In this document: positions 17,998 to 25,285 of the stretch, in pieces
Layout: every line of letters begins with the position of its first letter
Numbering within the stretch: position 1 is the stretch's first letter
Assembly (NCBI RefSeq): GCF_023016115.1
Contig: NZ_JALKBH010000004.1
Span: forward strand, 515,563-579,562
Length of the DNA: 64,000 nucleotides
From: Alcanivorax sp. S6407
Lineage (GTDB): Bacteria > Pseudomonadota > Gammaproteobacteria > Pseudomonadales > Alcanivoracaceae
Direction of reading: 5' to 3'
The notes under the pieces: model-generated
The model's input: the letters and a program-made list of their open reading frames with translations, nothing else
Databases searched by the model: none
What the model was told of the DNA's origin: nothing
Translations under genes and position numbers: made by a program

Positions 17998-18566
17998 TCT
18001 GCCGACTCCACCATGGCTTGCTCGACAATGCCCTCCGCCGACCGCAAGGTGGTGGCCGCTTGCTCAACAGAAGCGCCTTCGGGCACCGCAATCAGGTATA
18101 AGCCCAGGGCACTGGGACCAGCCACTATCTGCCCTTCCACGCGGTCCAGCAGCTCGCGAATCTGCGCTTCGCTGGCGGTCTCCACAAAGCGCACCTGAAT
18201 CCGTGCGTCCTCCACGGTTTCTCCCAGTGGACGGTAAACCGTCTCCTGTTGCCACTGCGAGGTAATCACCCCGAACTGGGCTACTACCACCAGCACGGCA
18301 GCCGCCAGTGCTCCGCGCCACCAGCCCGGTGCGCTCGTCGCAGTCTGTTTCTCTTCATCGCGGACGGCTTTCATCAGCCGTGCCATCCCCATCTCGTTCA
18401 CCGCCGGCAATGGGTCGTTCTGCATCTGCTCGCGCAAGGTGGCCAGCCAGTGCACCTCTTCCCGGCATTGCTCACAACCGGCCAGGTGTGCCTGAATGGC
18501 CTCGCGGTCACTGGCGGGCAGGGTGCCATTCACAAAGGCTGGCAGATCGTCATCAGGATGTTTCAT
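17994..18566 (-). CDS. Membrane anti-sigma factor with zinc-finger and periplasmic inhibitor-like domain
   Basis: A 190-aa protein. The cytoplasmic N-terminus has the zf-HC2 anti-sigma signature HLAGCEQC (His27, Cys31, Cys34). One membrane helix follows (about residues 84-103, LAAAVLVVVAQFGVI). The C-terminal ~75 residues are periplasmic and show a strand-helix-strand-strand-helix-strand pattern (IQVRFVE / EAQIRELLDRVE / QIVAGPSA / GLYLIAVP / VEQAATTLRSA / IVEQAMVE). This is like the ferredoxin-fold I9 propeptide of subtilases. The gene starts 17 nt after the sigma factor stop, with GGGAGA as ribosome site, and overlaps the subtilase start. Confidence 0.85.
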   Translation of the reverse strand: MKHPDDDLPAFVNGTLPASDREAIQAHLAGCEQCREEVHWLATLREQMQNDPLPAVNEMGMARLMKAVRDEEKQTATSAPGWWRGALAAAVLVVVAQFGVITSQWQQETVYRPLGETVEDARIQVRFVETASEAQIRELLDRVEGQIVAGPSALGLYLIAVPEGASVEQAATTLRSAEGIVEQAMVESAE

Positions 18567-18583
18567 GTCATTCTCCCGTTCTG

Positions 18584-19186
18584 TCAGCTAGGTCGTGGCG
18601 AACAGCCATCCGGTTCATCGAGACTGCACAGCCCTTTCATCAGGGCCGACAGACAACGCTTTAGCTGTGCCCTGGCGTGAAAGATGCGTGTCTTCACCGT
18701 CCCCAGCGGACAGTCGATCACCTCGGCAATATCGGGATAGGCCATGTCGTCAAAGAACGCCAGCTGGATGGCATCACGCTGGCCATCCGGCAACTGACGA
18801 ATGCAGTGATGCAGATAGGCTGCTTCCTGACTGCCCTGAATCGCCGCAGCGGTATCACCCTCTTCGTGATCCTCCGGTTCCGGCACATTGTCATGACTGT
18901 CTTCGCGACTCCATTTGCGCAGGTAATCCACCAGCTTGTTGTGGGCCATGGACATGGCCCAGGTGAGTGGCTTGGAGCGGCCCTCGAAGCGGCCCGCCTG
19001 GCGCCACACATCCAGCATCACTTCGTGCACCACATCCTGGGCGGCGGCGGCATCGCCACCCAGCCGGGATTGTACGTAATACTGCAGACGCGGCTGCCAG
19101 CGCCGGTACAGGGTCTGAAGGGCGCGCTGATCCCCGTCAGCCACAGCCTGCAATAACGCCTGTTCTTCTGCTACGGAATCGGTCAT
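18584..19186 (-). CDS. ECF-type RNA polymerase sigma factor
   Basis: A 200-aa sigma-70 family protein with region 2 (RALQTLYRRWQPRLQYYV ... AAAAQDVVHEVMLDVWRQ ... KPLTWAMSMAHNKLVDYLR) and region 4 (CIRQLPDGQRDAIQLAFFD ... YPDIAEVIDCPLGTVKTRI). An acidic linker lies between them. The start is ATG 19186, overlapping the stop of the upstream gene (ATGA); an upstream ATG at 19207 is less likely. The C-terminus carries extra cysteines (RCLSALMKGLC). It is expected to be held by the anti-sigma factor encoded next. Candidate targets are the two GAACCG-N15-CGA promoters at 22435 and 23058. Confidence 0.93.
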   Translation of the reverse strand: MTDSVAEEQALLQAVADGDQRALQTLYRRWQPRLQYYVQSRLGGDAAAAQDVVHEVMLDVWRQAGRFEGRSKPLTWAMSMAHNKLVDYLRKWSREDSHDNVPEPEDHEEGDTAAAIQGSQEAAYLHHCIRQLPDGQRDAIQLAFFDDMAYPDIAEVIDCPLGTVKTRIFHARAQLKRCLSALMKGLCSLDEPDGCSPRPS

Positions 19187-20340
19187 GGGCGTTGTACCTC
19201 CCGCCATTCACTCACGCCAACCAACTGGCCAAGGGCATCCAGAGCTTCCACACGCCAGAGATAAGTCCCCGGCGTGGACAGTTTCTCCCACATCAGCGGT
19301 CCCGGCTGTGCGCTGGTCTGGCTTGCTGACAACCACTGCGCGGCCACAGGCCCATCGCCACCAGGTTGTAACGGCACCGCCAGGCCGCCATCCAGACGTG
19401 GCAAACCACTGCCGGTGGTGGCGTAGAAACTGAGCCGATAGCTGGTGGCCGCTGCAACCGGCTGCCACTGGAATGGCGTGTCATCCTGCATCACCGCACC
19501 CCTTGCCGGGCCCTGCAAGAGAATATCCTCCCAGCCGGCAGGACCGCTGGCACTGGTGATCACCTGATATTGCAGCACCGGAAGAGTCGCCTCTGGGCTG
19601 GTGCTGCGTGGCCGGAAGCGCAGCAGATACAGCCCGGGGATATCGCTGGGCAAGGGGGGAGCCTGCAGGTTCGCCTGGCCACCGGCGGGAAGTAATTGCT
19701 GTACCTGACGCAACGGCCGGAACAGGGGCACCCCGGCGCTGCCCGGCGGTGAAGCCAGCTCCCACTGGCCTTGCAACAGGCCACTGCCGGTGTAGTAGAA
19801 AGTGGCATGGGCCGACACCGCTTCTCCCTGCTCGATCACCCGCTCAGCACCACCGCGGGCCAGCTGCAGCTGGATGGCGGTCAGGGAAAATCCCGCCGCG
19901 GCGGGGGAGCGTAATGCCAGGGTGGCCGCCGCACTGCTGCCGGACAAGCCATCAGTGAAGGTACGCACCAGCACCAGCCTGTCACTGCCGAGCTGCAGGG
20001 CCTGTTCGCTAACGGTGGAGGGAATGCTCAATGTATCGGCAAAGGAAAAGGTGCGGGTGCCGAAGGTGGGGTTACAGGCAATGGAGCGCGACAAGCGTCG
20101 CGGCAGGGTGCGTAGCAAGGGGCCGTTAATCTGGCCGGCACGAATTTCCACGGACGCGGAGGTGACGGTTCCCAGGCAATTGGTTTCATCGCGCACCGCC
20201 TGCCAGTTCAGCGACACCAGTGCCTGCCGGCCCAGCGCAACCCCCTGGCTGGCCGGGTTCACCGACGCACTCAGTACATCCGCCCGGGCCATCCCACAGG
20301 CCAGCCCCAACAGCATCATCAGGGTCACTATCGATTTCAT
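19183..20340 (-). CDS. Secreted protein of unknown function with Ig-like segments
   Basis: A 385-aa protein starting MKSIVTLMMLLGLACGMARA, a clear Sec signal peptide. ATG 20340 has AGGAG seven bases upstream and overlaps the stop of the barrel gene. The mature part appears to be several beta-rich, Ig/fibronectin-like segments: an N-terminal domain with a Cys pair (TNCLGT ... SIACNPT), a middle domain, and a C-terminal part ending PLMWEKLSTPGTYLWRVEAL, which resembles an Fn3 strand pattern. I do not recognise a named family. Coupling to both the barrel gene and the sigma gene suggests a periplasmic or surface component of one signalling system. Confidence 0.7.
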   Translation of the reverse strand: MKSIVTLMMLLGLACGMARADVLSASVNPASQGVALGRQALVSLNWQAVRDETNCLGTVTSASVEIRAGQINGPLLRTLPRRLSRSIACNPTFGTRTFSFADTLSIPSTVSEQALQLGSDRLVLVRTFTDGLSGSSAAATLALRSPAAAGFSLTAIQLQLARGGAERVIEQGEAVSAHATFYYTGSGLLQGQWELASPPGSAGVPLFRPLRQVQQLLPAGGQANLQAPPLPSDIPGLYLLRFRPRSTSPEATLPVLQYQVITSASGPAGWEDILLQGPARGAVMQDDTPFQWQPVAAATSYRLSFYATTGSGLPRLDGGLAVPLQPGGDGPVAAQWLSASQTSAQPGPLMWEKLSTPGTYLWRVEALDALGQLVGVSEWREVQRP

Positions 20341-22340
20341 GGCTGCACTCCTGTCCGGGCCCAGCTGGCGGTGACACCGGCAAACACCTGCCACTGATTC
20401 TCACGGGCCAGCGCATCCAGCACGGGCTGGCGATAATACTGGCCGCCCAGGTTCAGGCTGACGCCGGGCACCCAGCCACGGGGCTGCCGCCATTGCCAGT
20501 TCACACTGCCCTGCACGTCATCCAGACGCTGGCTGTCTTCACCGCCCTGTTCCAGCCGGCCCCAGGTATAGGTGAGGCTGGACCACACCCGGCGGCTCCA
20601 CTGCATACCCAGTGTCATGCCCGCCTGGCTCAGGGTTGAGTCGTCGTCGGGCAGCAAACGGTTCATGGATTCTGCCCGCTGGCCATAGGGTTCCAGGGTG
20701 AGCCGCTGGCCCACCGGCAAACGCACACTCAATTGCGACAATTCGGTTTCCAGATCGGACAGGACGCTCTGCTCGCTGCGATCCCGGCCACGGCTGTGGG
20801 CCAGATCCCAGGACCAGCGCGGATACTGTACCGCCAGTGACGCGGTCATTTGCCGGTTACGGTACAGATCGCCTTCGTCGAGCAGCGCCGCCGCCCGGCT
20901 GACGTCCTGATCGGTGTCCTGCCAGCTCAGATTGAGCGCCGGTTGCCCCAGCCAGCCATTGCCATTGAGCAGCGGGGCATAACCCAGGCTGTAGCTTTGC
21001 TGTTCCAGCTCCGTTACCGGCAACAACGGGTTGTCATCCACATTGTCATCCTGGGTGCCCAGATAGGCCTGCAGGGATAGCCCGGCCCAGAACAGGGAAC
21101 CATAGCCCCCCAGCACACTGCGGTCCGCCAGCATCTGGGGATTGGTGGGACTGTAGAAGGCGGCACCCACTTCGCGGCGCTCGATACCGGTGCTCAGGGC
21201 CACCGGCTGGCCGATCAGTTTCCAGTTCCTCAGCGGATACCAGGTCAGGCGGGTATCCCAGGCCTCGTCCCGTTGTTCCTCCAGTGCCGGACCCGGCGAC
21301 AGACTGTCCGTATCACTTTCCCGACTGGACCAGGCGTATTCTCCCTGCCAGTGGACATGCTCATCAAACAGCCAGCTTTGCAGCGCCACACTGCTCACTT
21401 CACCGGCACGACTTTCCGGATCGGACAGCACCCCGCTACCGAATTCTCCATTGCCGCTGGGACCTTCACCCTGCAGCCAGCTCACGGTGACACTGAGTTG
21501 CTGCGGCGCATCGGCGAATGGACGATGGGTCAGGGACGCGCCATCACTGCGCCGCTCCGGTTCGCGGGTCCACAGGGCGCTGCCACCACCCGGTGCCGGG
21601 GTGCGCAACGACCAGATCGTCACATCCAGCGGCTCGCTGCTCAGCCCTGCGGACAGCCCCCGGCGCAGCACCGGCTCCATGAGTAACCGGGAAGACAGGG
21701 GAATCTGGTCACCGGCGGTCCATTGCCAGGGGCCATGCTCCCCCTGCACATGCACATAGCCCAGCGACAGGCCATCACGACCCGTGCCTTCCAGCGGATC
21801 ACGACTGCTGCCCAGGGCTTCCACTACCGCACTGCTGCGCCACTGGCCATCCGCCGCCGTCGCCCCCACGCGCAAACCGCCCTCCACCACCGTGGAATCC
21901 GGTAATGGCTCGGGAAGATTGTCGTCATCAAGACGCTCACTGACGGTCACATCCAGACGCGAGTTAACACCCGCTTCGCGAAAGCGCTCCGAATGCCGCA
22001 CAGTAAACGTCCAGACACCATGCTCACGCAGATCCCCCGCGGCCGTCATCTCCACCAGACGCAGCTGATGATCGCCGGTGGGCAGGGCAGAGGGGGGAAT
22101 CAGGTGCAGCTTTCCAGGCTCGGAAGCATCCAGCAGGGAAGACACATCAGTATCGTTCAGCTCAAGCAACCATTGTGAATTTGCCGCCGCTGATTCAGGC
22201 AGCAACACGGTGATCTCGCTGTTGGCAGTAACCGGTTGCGTCATCAGCAATTCCACTGATGCACTCGCGCTAACGCTGGCGGTCAGCAGCCAGCCTGCCA
22301 GCCACCCATACCGACGCAACCCTGATTGTTTCCTTTCCAT
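20337..22340 (-). CDS. Predicted outer-membrane beta-barrel protein heading the ECF operon
   Basis: A 667-aa protein from ATG 22340 (MERKQSGLRRYGWLAGWLL...SASA, a signal peptide). A periplasmic or surface beta domain spans about residues 25-125. The long C-terminal part is rich in alternating aromatic/polar strands (for example WQWTAGDQIPLSSRLL, GYGSLFWAGLSLQAYLGT, RVWSSLTYTWGRLEQ) separated by charged loops, as in 20+ strand barrels. There is no TonB box or plug that I can see. The last residues (SWARTGVQP) lack the usual terminal aromatic. It is the first gene of a five-gene minus-strand operon and may be its sensor, by inference. Confidence 0.7.
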   Translation of the reverse strand: MERKQSGLRRYGWLAGWLLTASVSASASVELLMTQPVTANSEITVLLPESAAANSQWLLELNDTDVSSLLDASEPGKLHLIPPSALPTGDHQLRLVEMTAAGDLREHGVWTFTVRHSERFREAGVNSRLDVTVSERLDDDNLPEPLPDSTVVEGGLRVGATAADGQWRSSAVVEALGSSRDPLEGTGRDGLSLGYVHVQGEHGPWQWTAGDQIPLSSRLLMEPVLRRGLSAGLSSEPLDVTIWSLRTPAPGGGSALWTREPERRSDGASLTHRPFADAPQQLSVTVSWLQGEGPSGNGEFGSGVLSDPESRAGEVSSVALQSWLFDEHVHWQGEYAWSSRESDTDSLSPGPALEEQRDEAWDTRLTWYPLRNWKLIGQPVALSTGIERREVGAAFYSPTNPQMLADRSVLGGYGSLFWAGLSLQAYLGTQDDNVDDNPLLPVTELEQQSYSLGYAPLLNGNGWLGQPALNLSWQDTDQDVSRAAALLDEGDLYRNRQMTASLAVQYPRWSWDLAHSRGRDRSEQSVLSDLETELSQLSVRLPVGQRLTLEPYGQRAESMNRLLPDDDSTLSQAGMTLGMQWSRRVWSSLTYTWGRLEQGGEDSQRLDDVQGSVNWQWRQPRGWVPGVSLNLGGQYYRQPVLDALARENQWQVFAGVTASWARTGVQP

Positions 22341-22434
22341 GGCTTTCTCTACTTCGCAATGCATGCGCATTGAAACGGCCGGGCCAATCCATCCGGCCTC
22401 CGGCTGCATCCCCCAAAAAAAATAAAAAAAATCT

Positions 22435-22461
22435 GAACCGCTTGCGATCAACCAGCGACTC
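22435..22461 (+). promoter_or_regulatory. Candidate ECF promoter: GAACCG-N15-CGACTC
   Basis: GAACCG (22435-22440) and CGACTC (22456-22461) have the same spacing as the motif at 23058-23084. They resemble the GAAC/CGWC boxes of ECF promoters. The site is 35 bases upstream of the small exported protein gene, and divergent from the sigma operon. Confidence 0.55.
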
Positions 22462-22495
22462 CCTGATGACAACACATCAATCAAGGAGATTTATC

Positions 22496-22822
22496 ATGAC
22501 ATTGGTTAAACAGTGCATCCGTATCGCCACCCTGACTCTCGCCATCGCTGCCGGGCAACAGGCCCTGGCGGCCGGATACCTGAAGCTGGATGGCATCAAG
22601 GGCGAAAGCCAACGCTCAGCCCCCACCGCCAGCCATCGTTTCCATCATGGCGGCGGTGGCGGTGCCGGCAAGGCCAACTTCCAGGATCACCCCGCTGCCC
22701 GGGGCGGTCTGGACCGGGACATCATCCGCCGCTCTTCCGGTACCCGCCAGCAAACCACCACCCGCTTGCCCAAGGTTGGTGCAACACAGCTGCATGGCGT
22801 CGAGCCAGACGAGATCGACTAA
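22496..22822 (+). CDS. Small exported protein with Hcp-like N-terminal strand
   Basis: A 108-aa protein. ATG 22496 has AAGGAG seven bases upstream. A signal peptide (MTLVKQCIRIATLTLAIAAG...ALA) is followed by AGYLKLDGIKGESQ. This matches the opening strand of Hcp-type tube proteins (YLKLDGIKGES), but the rest of the Hcp fold is absent. Instead comes a His/Gly-rich stretch (HRFHHGGGGGAGK) and an Arg/Asp-rich tail ending GVEPDEID. The function is unknown. Position and promoter suggest that it belongs to the ECF regulon. A hairpin 47 bases after the stop may terminate it. Confidence 0.75.
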   Translation: MTLVKQCIRIATLTLAIAAGQQALAAGYLKLDGIKGESQRSAPTASHRFHHGGGGGAGKANFQDHPAARGGLDRDIIRRSSGTRQQTTTRLPKVGATQLHGVEPDEID

Positions 22823-22868
22823 TACCGCAATGGACGACATGGTCTATGGCACCCGCCGAGGCCATGTC

Positions 22869-22895
22869 ATTTTTCTGAATCTTCTTCAGAAAAAT
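22869..22895 (+). terminator. Perfect 11-bp inverted repeat downstream of the small exported protein gene
   Basis: ATTTTTCTGAA, loop TCTTC, TTCAGAAAAAT. It is AT-rich with A/T tracts on both sides, so it could act as a terminator in either direction. The rest of the gap 22823-23115 holds the second ECF-like promoter and nothing else that I can see. Confidence 0.5.
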
Positions 22896-23057
22896 TTCAC
22901 CGCTATCCCGCGTCAAACCTAGCACACCACGCCCTGTCTTTACGGAATTGCTATGCAAAACATGATGTATAGCACAGTGCCATCAACGCCACCGCCCTAG
23001 ACTTTCCAACCAACCGGCACCCCATAAAAAGCCGGAAAAGTTTTTTCCCTTTTTATT

Positions 23058-23084
23058 GAACCGTTTCGGGAGCGACAACGACCC
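23058..23084 (+). promoter_or_regulatory. Candidate ECF promoter: GAACCG-N15-CGACCC
   Basis: GAACCG (23058-23063), 15 bases, CGACCC (23079-23084). Boxes and spacing are the same as at 22435-22461. It is 32 bases upstream of the propeller lipoprotein start. Confidence 0.55.
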
Positions 23085-23115
23085 AGGGAAAAACATTCAT
23101 TGAGAGGGAATACTC

Positions 23116-25245
23116 ATGTCACGCTTTCTGCACCATTTCAGCCCTGCACTGATCCTGGCCAGTGCCACTCTTCTCACTGCCTGTGGCGGCGGTGGCGGCA
23201 GCTCCTATGCCGGCGCCCCCTCACCCAGCGCCCCCAAGGTGGAACGCTATGCGATTGCCTCGGCTTATACCGGCGGGGCCATCTCCAGTTTTGCTGTCGA
23301 TCCCCAGAGTGGACAAATGCGGCTGGTCGACAAGGAATCGTCGGGATTAAGCCTGATTACTTCAGTGGCGCTGCGTCCCGGCCACAATGACGTCACTTCA
23401 CTTTCCTATGAAGGTGGCATCACCCAATACAAGTTGAATGAGCGTGGCGAACTCTCTATCCATTGGCTGGTAGACCTGGGTAGTAAAGGTAACGATGTGA
23501 TCATTCACCCGTCTGGTGATTTTGCCTATGTGGCCGATTCTGATGTAGGCATTTATCAACTCGCCTTTGATGAAAACGCGATGCTTTCCACCCTGTCACC
23601 CAATGACAGTGTCGCTGCCGAACCCGGTGCCGTGCTGACCGATCTCGCCATTACCAGTAATGGCGAGCATGTTTATGCTGCGGATATTACCAATGATCAA
23701 ATCGCCTTTTTCAACGTGGAGCAGGACGGCTCCCTGACTTATGTTGACTCCTTCGCCACTGGCGATGGCCCTTACCGACTCGCACTTCAGCCTTCCCGTA
23801 ATCTCCTGTATGTGGCCAATCGCCATGATGGCACCCTGGGGCAGTTCTCTATCCAGCAGGATGGAACTCTGCAGGCTATTGCCCCCGCGCTGCCTGTTGC
23901 CAACTCGTCTCTGGAAAGTGTTGTTATCGATAACAGTGGCAGCTTTCTCTACGCTGCAGATCTACCCGATGACAAGATTTGGCAATTCCGTATTGGTGAA
24001 GATGGCGCCGTCACCCCACTGGACACGCCTTTCATCAGTGTCGACAGCAAGGTCGTACCACGCACGCTGAAAGTCAGCCCGGTGAGTGATCGGCTCTACT
24101 TGTCAGACGGCAATAGCCAGTCCATGAATGGCAATGGCGCGGCCATGATCCCCTTCTTCATTGACGAAACCGGCGAACTAAACCCCATGACCATCAAGCA
24201 GATCGCCATGGACGCACATCCCTCTGATCTTGTCTTTACCACCGGCAAGGCCCTTACCTCGCACAATACTGCTGCCTATGTCATCAACAGCGGCGCAGAC
24301 AATGTAAGTCAGTTCTTGATGGATGACGATGGCGCCCTGACGCCCTTGGGGGATAGCGCACCTGTTACTGGAGATAACCCCACCGCCATCGCCGCACATC
24401 CCACAGGAAAATACATCTATGTCGCCAACTACAACGACGACACGGTATCGCAGTTTCGCCGGGTAACGTCGTCTCTGGTAGTTCAGGAAATTGATGAGCT
24501 GGAGGAGATTGGCGGCGGTGACATTGCGACGGATCTTGGCCCTGCTGCGCTGGCGGTACATCCCTCAGGCAACCATCTCTACGTAGCACACAAAGACAAC
24601 AACAGCATCACACGCTTTAATATTGCTGCCAGCGGCGCTCTCAGCATCGAGGCCAATGAAGATCCCTATCAGGTTGGCTTTGCCGATCCAACTGATCTTG
24701 TGATTGATCCCACCGGCCGCTTCCTGTGGGTGGTTACTGACACCCTTTCTTCCCGTGTGATCCCCTTCGCCATCAATGCACTGGATGGCTCATTGACCCG
24801 CCTGGATGATTTCATCAAAGCCACCGGCGCCAGTGCCAAGTCCATCACCATCACCCCGGATGGCCAGGAGCTGTATACCTCGTTCAGCTCTGGCATGGAA
24901 AAATTCCTGATCGACAATGACACCGGTGCGATCACTTCCAATGCCAGCGAGAGCGGTAACGGCATTATCAAGGTGCTGGTCTCCCCCCTGAATGTGCTTT
25001 ACGCGGTCAGTGAAGTGGATCAATCCATTGGCTGGTTTAGCGAAGTAGTTGGTAGTGTGGCAACCGACTCCATTCCGGCAGGGCTGGCGGTTGCCCCGAC
25101 AGGTGAACATCTTCTGCTGGCCATCAGGGGCAATGAAATGATGACGCGCTTTGCCATTAACGGGGATGGTTCTCTGATTGCCGAAGAATCCGTCGCGGTG
25201 GGCAACCTGCCCGTAGATGTGGCTATCGTGGGCTACACGGAGTAA
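23116..25245 (+). CDS. Beta-propeller lipoprotein (lactonase/YVTN-like repeats)
   Basis: A 709-aa lipoprotein with signal peptide and lipobox LLTACGGGGG (Cys about residue 23), so it is probably anchored in the outer membrane. The mature protein is a run of roughly 45-residue blades with the recurring pattern hpSG..lYvad..dd.i.qF...dGaL (for example GDFAYVADSDVGIYQ, NLLYVANRHDGTLGQF, KYIYVANYNDDTVSQF). This is related to the 6-phosphogluconolactonase/YVTN propellers, and the length allows two seven-bladed propellers. The role is probably binding or adhesion; no catalytic function is evident. A candidate ECF promoter lies upstream and a terminator directly follows. Confidence 0.85.
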   Translation: MSRFLHHFSPALILASATLLTACGGGGGSSYAGAPSPSAPKVERYAIASAYTGGAISSFAVDPQSGQMRLVDKESSGLSLITSVALRPGHNDVTSLSYEGGITQYKLNERGELSIHWLVDLGSKGNDVIIHPSGDFAYVADSDVGIYQLAFDENAMLSTLSPNDSVAAEPGAVLTDLAITSNGEHVYAADITNDQIAFFNVEQDGSLTYVDSFATGDGPYRLALQPSRNLLYVANRHDGTLGQFSIQQDGTLQAIAPALPVANSSLESVVIDNSGSFLYAADLPDDKIWQFRIGEDGAVTPLDTPFISVDSKVVPRTLKVSPVSDRLYLSDGNSQSMNGNGAAMIPFFIDETGELNPMTIKQIAMDAHPSDLVFTTGKALTSHNTAAYVINSGADNVSQFLMDDDGALTPLGDSAPVTGDNPTAIAAHPTGKYIYVANYNDDTVSQFRRVTSSLVVQEIDELEEIGGGDIATDLGPAALAVHPSGNHLYVAHKDNNSITRFNIAASGALSIEANEDPYQVGFADPTDLVIDPTGRFLWVVTDTLSSRVIPFAINALDGSLTRLDDFIKATGASAKSITITPDGQELYTSFSSGMEKFLIDNDTGAITSNASESGNGIIKVLVSPLNVLYAVSEVDQSIGWFSEVVGSVATDSIPAGLAVAPTGEHLLLAIRGNEMMTRFAINGDGSLIAEESVAVGNLPVDVAIVGYTE

Positions 25246-25260
25246 CCACACTGCAAAAAG

Positions 25261-25285
25261 AAGGGCGCCAATGGCGCCCTTTTTT
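25261..25285. terminator. Bidirectional terminator between propeller gene and YARHG protease
   Basis: AAGGGCGCC-AAT-GGCGCCCTT followed by a T tract. On the other strand T-rich DNA (TTCTTTTT) also follows. It lies between convergent genes. Confidence 0.85.

Noticed and set aside
22496-22822. True Hcp protein or type VI secretion locus
   Set aside because: Only the first strand motif matches Hcp, a Sec signal is present, and no VgrG, TssB/C or ClpV genes are nearby.
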